A stretch of DNA of 64,000 nt from Termitidicoccus mucosus (GTDB lineage: Bacteria > Verrucomicrobiota > Verrucomicrobiia > Opitutales > Opitutaceae). The stretch spans positions 6,324,501-6,388,500 of the forward strand of contig NZ_CP109796.1 in assembly GCF_038725785.1 (NCBI RefSeq), given 5' to 3'. Position 1 is the stretch's first letter, and the number at the start of each line of letters is the position of its first letter. The position numbers and the translations under genes were made by a program. Below are positions 19,201-25,203 of this stretch, one piece after another. The notes beneath the pieces are model-generated. The model was not told where the DNA came from. It saw only the letters and a program-made list of their open reading frames with translations, and did no database searches.

Positions 19201-19230
19201 TGCAGAGTAAGTAGTCTGATCGTGTGTCAC
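13162..19230 (-). CDS. Giant STAND NTPase with Cap4-like N-terminal nuclease domain (Avs-like defence protein)
   Basis: A 2022-residue protein starting at GTG 19230. Residues 1-130 resemble Cap4/DUF4297 double-strand DNA nuclease domains: an acidic DDIVL at 54-58 followed by DALQLKHS at 65-72, the D...QxK pattern of the PD-(D/E)xK fold. Residues of about 255-560 form a STAND NTPase with Walker A GTPGSGKST at 282-290, Walker B VILVDGLDHI at 375-384 and a FFLGSQ sensor-like strand. The remaining roughly 1400 residues are helical repeats, as in TPR-type sensor solenoids. Length and domain order match antiviral STAND (Avs) proteins, which detect a phage protein through the solenoid and then cut DNA. 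The sensed target is not predictable. It lies divergent from the DUF4238 and Argonaute genes. Confidence 0.8.
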   Translation of the reverse strand: MTHDQTTYSADGERRAVTGLYTQYRLCAWHIQRALQRGNFEWVELMSRQAKAMDDIVLATTGRLDALQLKHSTSPKGITLASLLKPSAEGKLSLIRQLADGWRALKKAHPDRVLSARLVFRGMPTGLGQLDDQIAVPEGENFHRFLLEGWGIHSKPEDLAKWNSLREAIIAETNLARDEVAVFFEECGIEFVNPTTPMDTSWAESDLDTLTNHLLKIAAADVRPGKIDQDTLLQGLEWNSRFQIRYSHEWKIDERYQSIHATTEPLINLLASIVGGYAALLGTPGSGKSTTLSHTLRKTGDWRFIPYYAYLPGDISQGRGEAVQFLHDLVLSLHRHGFRGRRGYATEELTSLRNELTDLFGELGEDFRKTGRRTVILVDGLDHIPREQTTTISLLSVLPHPDSIPSGVLFFLGSQTLALPRLSPAIQVSLEKENRIVRMSPMSRGEIRAFVERSQLAAPLDTDQFTQIESLSEGHPLSLALLVERLRPVKDCSEVNSILENAPAYGGHIENSYQVFWESIRRDSETRRMLARWARLQGSFALPELLEVFESTAVEKALETARPYLRVTGAETVDFFHNSFRQFVLTETRKSNLGIDENATIHRELSNLFAALPARSPLGWEAAYHARMAGAQPEALALSSPGRLRAQYLENRPIRGIFQDINAAVEITGRKDERAEAMGLLLNWQEFYQRARSTEQHDHVVLIYRLYGAQAVRRHIESKGWLTVGAKAAWQLCKALWESGEQTHAREVYEIAEPMGALTGQTAVEIGFHDESDGDFGEWAKLALNFRPLDEIIAGIGRLRAGKHHFGGQSNPEIKTARLRSDVLGALAKVFADRDDWLTVERLRAAVPEPQLRRWQLNLDWHMVHRHPKHAKTIEALSRLEVAYASEPEMAAELAEMLWRVTGDRARVVTWIERASQPESPVKDEVLNSGPKVRERLILTRILATVRLPVDVEKIVPEISGKRRYGSWLFDRAVTKLAILWGEGRAGKNYEPSELRIALRPLLRLYHHSHKETRDWGSWHDSAGRRKEYFEWVVRAVAAHGAEAVAVVGEEFDQIWENEQESTYWSASLRRDVAKRLYQHDGNLDAFRRRLDDSSRASANRSFLLDEISYELTDIVETWLLASAPDKARATYRQFLELSFAIPEKDGGSALEWIIWWERSLDGDRGKFAAGALHLGRLLERLHDQRRGEDLDDAGAAFLQILAQRDLALTHQYAVRFLDAGFQTFCVAVAADILSILKTVPAEADFAIVLATALLVPCATGTHENIARAIADLPARDRAIDECRRELIDAVETLALPRMRNAWMERLQGNTGTTHEETDDTDETEANDEFQKKDNEALQRWRTLNSAEAFLAAFREHSTAQESIFVNHDRRGYVLDRIPKKDWSTLFEAGLREDWSPLALSAFARELRAQGLHAEAAQIAGRAFATSDAKGWSEMRDGGTRLRPAKEWVASGGAEARATVFRQWIEDYAAGNAYAPATPASLRELCELFLERPPWAHLWKEMAEQQLALAEVRCEPLPFVESASAITPQQIAEHWIMWCAELPVPELHDAAFKALRSLGRDPRHYPWVHGVYARYLEINDETQCEALALLTENAELTAEAPVSLVNRCRELVNHPSAVVRDYALAAIEKWPEAKATVVESSRSELPVIYRLVLPPIQMKEFSLPMESYPKGAPPMETEDRYEWVLLYKAELETIADHSGIPFQNLVWRLTDLMLAADRATWSAEAEKKLIDRLDYAGLKLPYRRLRGQAASLALVRVLAELYDASRIDFDLYQALGVTLNPIDKVISAARPVTMPPEIVVPETRYLKRYDPIPWNTLPQDPLDVCVRKMRDGRAVIAELSRFRYWDRSLPTEIRSSVIIPVTSEAPPTWREDYGFVATNHMWRADAYPMLPGTGAISSPAVGGNDFGAMVGSGDWVAFNSAIARALKWRRRAGSMFGWENADGILQVETIWWSRGPYYRVDTHQEALSAQGWLIVATPDAVKSFKAITPLFRRAAVQRTTSGRDREPSTLLERSEELADSET

Positions 19231-19684
19231 GATCCCTTATCATCTACACTGCGTTTGCAGGCAACCGCACTTTTTGTTGTGCCTTTCTAGGAGCGACGCG
19301 CTGCAGTTTGATTTTTCCTGCTGCACCGACTAGACGATAAAGGATGGGCAGCCGTTGAACGAAATTATCCCTCTCTTGGCGTATATTTCCATTGTGCCGA
19401 AATGGAGGCCGATAGGCTGGGACAGGCGTTCACTCCGGGGCATCTTGAGTTAGACAGAAAGAATTCCAATCCTCAGCGCGCACACGGTCCGAGCGCCAGA
19501 ATACCCGACCTTCCGCTCCATGCCATGCGTCAAGGTGGGCGCAGGCGAAGCCGGGCAATATGAGGACCGAATGGGCCAATTGGTCTACGCGCGGGTCGTG
19601 TGCAGTTCTCAGACTGCGACACGGCCCGGGGGGGTGAGGACAACGCGGGTTGCTTTTTTCGGCAGGAATTGAAACTGGTAGGAC
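19231..19684. other. Divergent intergenic region of the defence cargo
   Basis: A 454-base gap between the leftward STAND gene and the rightward DUF4238 gene. It must hold both promoters. The bases just before 19685 read GGTAGGAC, a usable ribosome-binding site for the DUF4238 gene. I see no convincing small gene, repeat or operator in it. Confidence 0.4.
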
Positions 19685-20662
19685 ATGCCGGCTGAGCAAC
19701 CGCGGAAACACCACTACCTGCCGCAATTCTACCTGAAGGGGTTTGCGGACAAGGATGGTCGCCTTTGGCAATATGCCCGCGAGGACGGGAAGCTGGTGAT
19801 GGTGAACGTGACCAAGGCCGGTGCGGAAAAGGACTATCATCGGCTTGATGTGCAAGACCCGAAGGTCGATCAATTCGGGGCGGAAAAGATCATGGCGGAG
19901 ATCGAAGGCACCCAAGCCAAGGTGCTGCGTGCGGTGTTGGTGAACCCGGCGGCCGCGGAAGAGCACCGGGTGGAACTCTTGGGCCTGACCCAGTTCATGT
20001 TCTACCGGGTCCCGAAAGTACGGGACATGCTGGTGAATGCGACGGAGGCAACGCTGGTGGCCTCGACGAAGGTGATGGAGAAGAACAAAGCCTTTGACGA
20101 CATGCCGGAAGAATTGAAACGGCACCCCGGGGGCCGCAGCCTCACGGAGGCATTTCGGATCAAACCGAAGAACTGGTATGTAGTGTGGCAGATGCTTCGC
20201 TTGGGGACGGATCGAAAGCTATATGAATTGCTCTATCGCCGTAATCTTTCCGTTCTGGTTGCAAAAGGGTTCCGGCGTTTCATCACCGGGGACGCGGCGG
20301 TGGCCATCTATGATCGAAAGCACGGCTCTACGCCTTGGAAGGCCGCAGGCTTCGCAAGCGCGACCACAGAATTTTCATTCCCGTTGTCGTCCAACCTCCT
20401 GCTGCTCGTCAGTCACGAGAGTTCGCCGGGAGTCTTCAATCTTAACGATGACGAGGTGCGCGATTTCAACCGACGGACAATCGTTTGGTCGGAGCGGTTC
20501 TTGTTCGCCGAATGCTTCGATTCCCTGACGCTTCACGATATAGTAGTGCTATCCGGCCGGCGCGCGGGATTCTCGACGCAGAATATTGAAGCGGTGGATG
20601 GGATCTACACGATCAACCAAATGAAACCCGTGCATCCGGCGCTGGTGGCGGTCGATGGATAA
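19685..20662 (+). CDS. DUF4238 family protein
   Basis: A 325-residue protein. Its N-terminus, PRKHHYLPQFYLKGFAD at about residues 6-22, is the H-x-Y-L-P-x-F-Y-L signature of DUF4238, and conserved-type HRVELLGLTQFMFYRVP and FITGDAAVAIYD segments follow in family order. No signal peptide or membrane helix is seen. The molecular function of DUF4238 is not established to my knowledge, although members recur in mobile elements and defence regions. Here it sits between a STAND NTPase and an Argonaute operon, with a 158-bp gap before the latter, so it may be a separate defence gene or a partner. No catalytic assignment is made. Confidence 0.75.
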   Translation: MPAEQPRKHHYLPQFYLKGFADKDGRLWQYAREDGKLVMVNVTKAGAEKDYHRLDVQDPKVDQFGAEKIMAEIEGTQAKVLRAVLVNPAAAEEHRVELLGLTQFMFYRVPKVRDMLVNATEATLVASTKVMEKNKAFDDMPEELKRHPGGRSLTEAFRIKPKNWYVVWQMLRLGTDRKLYELLYRRNLSVLVAKGFRRFITGDAAVAIYDRKHGSTPWKAAGFASATTEFSFPLSSNLLLLVSHESSPGVFNLNDDEVRDFNRRTIVWSERFLFAECFDSLTLHDIVVLSGRRAGFSTQNIEAVDGIYTINQMKPVHPALVAVDG

Positions 20663-20820
20663 GGATATAGGGGTTGTCGTCCTGCGCCCGCGGAATGATA
20701 GCAAAGTGAAATGCAGTTTTTGTTGCGCTTGGGCGAGTCCATCTCTGCTATCCCAACAAGGGTAAGTGGATAGCCTTGAGCTAAGCGCGCGGGCCACGCT
20801 TACCCTTTTTCAGAGTATAG

Positions 20821-22275
20821 ATGACATCGGACGCCAAAGGAACGACACCCATGACCGTGTTCGTGAGTTACACTCACGACTCAATGGAGCATGATGCCCG
20901 GGTTTTGGCACTTGCGAAAGAACTACGGCATCGCGGATTCGACTGTGATCTCGACCAATTCCACGCGAACCAAAGCTGGCCGACCTGGATGGAGAATCGG
21001 ATCGCGTGGGCCGAGAAGGTGATCGTTGTCTGTACCGAGACCTATCTCCGCCGCTGGCAAAATAACGAGAAACCCGGGATTGGTCTCGGTGCCCAATGGG
21101 AAAGCCTCCTGACACGGCAGTGGCTGTATGAATCACCCGAGGTGCACAACAAATTCGTGCCGATGGTCTTCGACCGGAGCGACCTGCAGTATATACCGAT
21201 GCCGCTGCGCGACGTGACACGGATCGTCATCACGGACGGATACGATGGCTTGGTGCGGCGACTGCTGGACATCCCGCCAGCGGAGGCGCCCCCGGTGCGC
21301 ACCGCGGTGCCGCAGTTGTCACTGGCCCCGGACTTTTTCACGGCGGGCGCCCAAGAGCATACCCCGCATGCGGGATTGCACCCAGAAGCGGAGGAATTGA
21401 TTTCGAACCTGCTACCGATCTCCACCCCGGAGATCATCCGCACCGCCAAGGTTGTCCGGAAGAAGAAAGGAGGGCCATTCCCGGCCGAACTTGAACGTTC
21501 GTGGACGCAAACGGGAAAAACGGAACCGAGGCCGGTCGGTTTTTGGATCGACGACGGCGTGCTGCACACCTTTGAAGACCTCGATGGCGTGGTCTGGCGC
21601 GACCTGTTCCGGCGTGGTGTCCTCGTGGCGCACACGCCGATCCCGACGAAGACATGGTCGCAGTCCAATTCCTTCGCCGACCAAGGCCGATTCATCAAGC
21701 TGCTGAACAAGTCGCTGCACCAGCTTTGTGCGGAGAGCCAGACCGAGGCCACGCTCGGCTACAGCAAGCAGATGAAATGCTGGCTGTTTCAGGCGCAGGC
21801 CGGCCGGCGAATCGGGCACCTAAAGACCCGCGCCATCAAGCTCAACGCATCGCGGATGATCTACAAGGCGATCAAGAACAAGCTGTCGGACGATCCGGAG
21901 GCGATCCAGCACTGGCAGCACGAAGCGTTCCGTTACAAGTTTCAGCGATTCGGCTCCGCTTGGTATCTCGTGCTCACACCGTATTGGGCTTTCACCTCCG
22001 ACGGGGTCGAGAGTCCGAGCCGGTGGCAGAAGAAATCGAGCGCCAACATGCGCAAGCCAGAAAAGAACCGTGCGGTGCTAGGCCACGTGCTGTTCTGGGC
22101 GTCGGTCTTGTGCCGCGACGCCGACCTGCTGCGTTCCGCACCCAAGCTGCAGATTCATCCGCCGGTGCGCCTAGGCGTGACGCCTTCGATCCGGGACGTC
22201 GATTGGCTCAAGGTGGCCAAGGAAGCGGAGCGGACCGAACTGGAGGCTGATTTGGCGGCGGAGGTGCTGTTATGA
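20821..22275 (+). CDS. SEFIR-APAZ protein, effector subunit of a short-Argonaute defence system
   Basis: A 484-residue protein. Residues of about 11-150 form a SEFIR (TIR-like) domain: TVFVSYTHDSMEHDARVLAL at the start, a central GFDCDLDQF, and KVIVVCTETYLRRW. TIR-like effectors of such systems destroy NAD when activated. Residues of about 175-480 are an APAZ domain, with the diagnostic RYKFQRFGSAWYLVLTPYW followed by FTSDG. An alternative start is at 20851 (MTVFVSYTHD). The stop overlaps the start of the Argonaute gene (ATGA), as in known short-pAgo operons. The protein is expected to bind the Argonaute through APAZ and act as the abortive-infection toxin when guide and target nucleic acid are matched. 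Confidence 0.88.
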   Translation: MTSDAKGTTPMTVFVSYTHDSMEHDARVLALAKELRHRGFDCDLDQFHANQSWPTWMENRIAWAEKVIVVCTETYLRRWQNNEKPGIGLGAQWESLLTRQWLYESPEVHNKFVPMVFDRSDLQYIPMPLRDVTRIVITDGYDGLVRRLLDIPPAEAPPVRTAVPQLSLAPDFFTAGAQEHTPHAGLHPEAEELISNLLPISTPEIIRTAKVVRKKKGGPFPAELERSWTQTGKTEPRPVGFWIDDGVLHTFEDLDGVVWRDLFRRGVLVAHTPIPTKTWSQSNSFADQGRFIKLLNKSLHQLCAESQTEATLGYSKQMKCWLFQAQAGRRIGHLKTRAIKLNASRMIYKAIKNKLSDDPEAIQHWQHEAFRYKFQRFGSAWYLVLTPYWAFTSDGVESPSRWQKKSSANMRKPEKNRAVLGHVLFWASVLCRDADLLRSAPKLQIHPPVRLGVTPSIRDVDWLKVAKEAERTELEADLAAEVLL

Positions 22276-23687
22276 TCCGCCTCGACCGCGTCTTCACGGA
22301 ACCACTGCTGGAGTTCGGAGGGGGCGGGTGTTCGTCCGACATCCGCGATGGCTTGCTCCGCTTTGGCCCAGTGGATGCCGGCACGCCGAAGGCGAAGGAA
22401 ATCGTGCGCCTCGGCTTTGTCGGTTCGCCCAAGACTGTGGCGGCATTTACGGAATGGATGAAGCAGTGCGGCGCGGGCTTGTCCGGCGACGATCCCTTGA
22501 ATCCGAACTTTGCGCCGCGGTTCCCCGGCCTTGATCCGACGGCGGGATTCCGTTGCCGTTTTGCCACGGCTCCCTCTTGGGTGACGGAGGTCACGGAGGC
22601 GGAACTCAAGGTCGAAGGCAAGAAGCCGGGAGCGGTGATCGCCTTGACGGAATTCTTCCACCAGCGGATCAAAGCCCTTTTCGAACTGAGTGCTGCAAAG
22701 CCCGACGTAGTGATTTGCCTGCCGCCGGACTTGGTCCGTAAGATCGTCAAGCCGAAGACCTTTTCGGAGGATGATGACGAAGAGGAGCAGAACGATTCCG
22801 GTGTGGATTTCCATGACTACCTGAAGGCCCTCTGCCTCCAGACCCAGTCGAAATTCCAACTGATCTGGCCGCGCACCTATGCGGAATCGAGCCGCGGGGT
22901 GCAGGATCCGGCCACGCGGGCGTGGAACCTGTTTGCCGCGTTGTTCTACAAAGCCGGCGGCATCCCGTGGAAGCTGCAACGGCCTACGGGGGCACAGAGC
23001 ACCTGCTACGTGGGCATCTCCTTTGCCCGCCGGGAGGAAGGCGGCTACATGCACTCAAGCCTGACCCAGGTGTTTAATGACAAGGGAGAGGGAACTATCC
23101 TGCGCGGTGGCATGGCGAAGATGTCAGACGAAGACCACGAGGTGCATCTGCCGAAGGACAGCGCGCAAAAACTGCTGGCTGATGCGATCAGGAATTTCGC
23201 CAGCGCGAACGATCAAAAGCCACCGGACCGCGTGGTCATCCACAAATCCTCCGGCTATGATCAGGCCGAGTTGGATGGTTTCAACGAAGCGGCCGAGGAA
23301 GCCAAGGTGCGTTTCCGGGATTTCACGGCATTGACGCGGGCCGCGTTCCGTTTGTTCCGGATCGGGACCTATCCCCCGCTGCGCGGCACGCACATCATTC
23401 TGGATGAGATGAACTCGCTGCTGTATACGCGCGGTAGCGTTGCTTTCTATCGAAAGCACCCCGGGCCTTACGTCCCCCGGACGCTGCACATCCGATACTA
23501 CCAGACGGATCGCACGCAATCGGATATCGCCGCCGAAATCCTCGCCCTGACCAAGCTCAACTGGAACAAAACGCAATTCGACTCATTCTACCCCATCACG
23601 TTGGGCGGCTCCCGGCGCATCGGTGAAATCTATCGCTGGTGCGCGAACCCACCCGGCGACCCGATCACCTACGCGCATTTCATGTGA
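22272..23687 (+). CDS. Short prokaryotic Argonaute (MID-PIWI), probably catalytically inactive
   Basis: A 471-residue protein made only of MID and PIWI regions, the length of short pAgos. The PIWI core is recognisable at about residues 240-275 (CYVGISFARREEGGYMHSS, then QVFNDKGEGTILRGG) and later PPDRVVIHKSSGYDQAELDGF. In nucleolytic Argonautes the first catalytic Asp sits where this protein has Ser (GIS), so slicing activity is not expected. The C-terminus ends in a hydrophobic TYAHFM, typical of PIWI domains. Its ATG overlaps the SEFIR-APAZ stop. By family knowledge the pair forms a complex in which Argonaute uses a guide to sense invading plasmid or phage nucleic acid and triggers the SEFIR effector. 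Confidence 0.88.
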   Translation: MIRLDRVFTEPLLEFGGGGCSSDIRDGLLRFGPVDAGTPKAKEIVRLGFVGSPKTVAAFTEWMKQCGAGLSGDDPLNPNFAPRFPGLDPTAGFRCRFATAPSWVTEVTEAELKVEGKKPGAVIALTEFFHQRIKALFELSAAKPDVVICLPPDLVRKIVKPKTFSEDDDEEEQNDSGVDFHDYLKALCLQTQSKFQLIWPRTYAESSRGVQDPATRAWNLFAALFYKAGGIPWKLQRPTGAQSTCYVGISFARREEGGYMHSSLTQVFNDKGEGTILRGGMAKMSDEDHEVHLPKDSAQKLLADAIRNFASANDQKPPDRVVIHKSSGYDQAELDGFNEAAEEAKVRFRDFTALTRAAFRLFRIGTYPPLRGTHIILDEMNSLLYTRGSVAFYRKHPGPYVPRTLHIRYYQTDRTQSDIAAEILALTKLNWNKTQFDSFYPITLGGSRRIGEIYRWCANPPGDPITYAHFM

Positions 23688-23858
23688 GGTGGCTCGGTCA
23701 AGTGTTTCGCCGACCAGCGGATCATGGTTGAGCTTGATGCGAAGGCGAAAGAATAGGTAGCCGAGAAGCGTTACGATCCGGTGTTCGGCGCGACCACTCA
23801 AACGCTTCCTCCAACGAAGCGTTGAGACCAAGCTGGCACGTGCAATCATCGCCGGCGA

Positions 23859-24173
23859 TCACTTCGCGCTGATGTGCCGGTGATAGTTGGCCCAACCCCG
23901 GATGACCGGGTTGAGCACGCGTATCAGCTTCTCATGCGACGCGCCCTTGTTCGCGTTTATCAGTTCCCGGATTTTGGCCAAAAATGACAGCGCATTTTTC
24001 TTCGACGGTGTCACGAGCACGCCCCCATTGTAACTGCGGATGTTTTGGCCGAGGAAGTCAATGCCCTCGGTGATATGCGTGACTTTGGTCTTCTCGGGCG
24101 AGAGCCGAAGGCCACGCTCATTGAGAAACGCCTCTATCAAAGGACGCACTTCATGTTCAAGCAACTCACGGGA
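23859..24173 (-). pseudogene. Group II intron reverse transcriptase/maturase, internal fragment
   Basis: On the minus strand, residues SRELLEHEVRPLIEAFLNE, then GLRLSPEKTKVTHITEGIDFL, then LNPVIRGWANYHRHIS match the thumb and early maturase part of group II intron reverse transcriptases, the segment that follows the YADD active site. Everything upstream (fingers, palm, YADD) is missing: homology begins at 24173, where the opposite strand turns into radC sequence. The downstream end stops at a TGA soon after the GWANYHRH motif, short of the usual HNH/D domains. It is therefore a dead fragment. No intron RNA domains V or VI were recognised nearby. Confidence 0.85.
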
Positions 24174-24333
24174 CCCGGCCCCCTCGGATGCGGACATTCG
24201 CGTCATCCGTGGCCTGAAGGAAGCCGCAAGGATTCTCGATATCGACCTCGTGGATCATGTGATCGTCGGTGACATCAATGCCGATCCCCGCAAGGTTGGA
24301 TACTTTTCCTTCCACGAACAGGGACTGCTCTAA
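24169..24333 (+). pseudogene. radC: radC 3'-end fragment
   Basis: The last 54 codons of a RadC/JAB-domain gene: RDPAPSDADIRVIRGLKEAA, then DLVDHVIVGD, ending YFSFHEQGLL and TAA. This matches the family's C-terminus from the middle of the HNHPSGDPxPSxAD metal motif onward. The HNHPSG half is gone: immediately upstream the sequence is the reverse-transcriptase fragment on the other strand, with the junction at about 24169-24173. Plasmid-borne radC genes are common anti-restriction or accessory loci, so this is another backbone gene of the element that was destroyed by rearrangement. Confidence 0.8.
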
Positions 24334-24540
24334 AAGCCATTCCAAGGAAGTCTCTATCGCTGGCGTTCCGGCTTCGGCATTCATCCTTCGGGATTGCATT
24401 AATCGCGGTTGCGCCGCCAGCGATGGCGAAATCACCGGCGAAAGCCGCGCGGCAATAATGCGACTCCCGTCAGCCCCGGCGTATTCGCGTGCTCCATCGG
24501 CACCCCGCTCGAAACCCTTGCCTGCTGCGTGTTCCGCCAT

Positions 24541-24714
24541 TGTGCCACACCCGTCAATGTAGAGCTCGCTGGCGCTCGCCTCCACACCGGACGCCTCCGC
24601 ATCCGCTCCGGCGTCCTTTGACTGGGTGTGCCCTTGGAACGGCGTGAATCGGGCAAGGCCAAGACAACCCGGCATGTCGCCGGAAGCGGACTGCGCCTGA
24701 TTCCGCCAAATCAC
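24541..24714 (+). ncRNA. Structured leader, copy B of the duplicated element
   Basis: The same architecture as 12611-12800. P1 is sequence-identical (24546-24557 with 24618-24630) and P3 is identical (24589-24595 with 24610-24616) with a similar 14-base loop. P2 is a different helix at the same place: GAGC/GCTC (24562-24565 with 24574-24577). P4 is AATCGGGC with GCCTGATT (24647-24654 with 24695-24702) and differs from copy A by an A-U to G-U change that keeps pairing. P4 ends exactly 12 bases before the ATG at 24715, the same spacing as in copy A. The variable bases fall mostly in loops and in P2, which is what an RNA-level constraint would leave. Confidence 0.6.
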
Positions 24715-25203
24715 ATGACAACCGAAACGACCTGCGTGTTGGAAACACTCCACCTGCCCCAAGGCCGCAAGCGCGCCTCTGTCCACCGGGAGCTTCTCCA
24801 CCACATTGAGACCGGCGAAACCATGCTCTTCCGCTTTCTGCATGGCTACCTCACGGCTGCGCTGTGGACCTCCCACGACGACAACGAAAAATACTTCGAC
24901 GCCACCCACGCCATCGAGGACATCTCAATCGCCTCGCTGGTGAGCGCATGGGCGGAATGCTCGCAATTCTGCCGCGAGTGCAAAACCGACCTGTGCCATC
25001 TCGACGACGAGCGTAACGGACATAATTTCTGGCTCACGCGCTGCGGTCACGGCAGCGGCTACTTCGACGAGTCTGTGAACGACGAGCTTGCCGAGTTCGC
25101 CATGCAGCAACTCACCCGCGCCAGCGAGTCCTTCGGCGAAGTCGATCTCTACATCGGCGACGACCGCAAACTGCACTTCAGCAACGAAAGCCGCGTCGCA
25201 TGA
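24715..25203 (+). CDS. Mobile-element protein of unknown function, coupled to a DNA methylase gene
   Basis: A 162-residue acidic protein starting MTTETTCVLETLHLPQGR directly after structured leader B. The start at 24715 is chosen because the leader ends 12 bases before it, in the same geometry as the gene at 12801. Visible features are two Cys pairs in SQFCRECKTDLCHLDDERNG and the segment HNFWLTRCGHGSGYFDESVN. The C-terminal half (FAMQQLTRASESFGEVDLYIGDD) is helical then beta. No membrane segment is present. The TGA overlaps the methylase ATG (25200-25203), so the two are translated together. I do not recognise the family; the Cys/His arrangement could bind a metal. Confidence 0.75.
   Translation: MTTETTCVLETLHLPQGRKRASVHRELLHHIETGETMLFRFLHGYLTAALWTSHDDNEKYFDATHAIEDISIASLVSAWAECSQFCRECKTDLCHLDDERNGHNFWLTRCGHGSGYFDESVNDELAEFAMQQLTRASESFGEVDLYIGDDRKLHFSNESRVA

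Noticed and set aside
12611-24714. Idea that the two leaders are the terminal direct repeats of a single transposon
   Set aside because: Each copy ends exactly at a start codon with a conserved 12-base spacing and retains RNA-like pairing, and no target-site duplication is seen. Regulatory leaders explain the data better, although recombination between them is possible.
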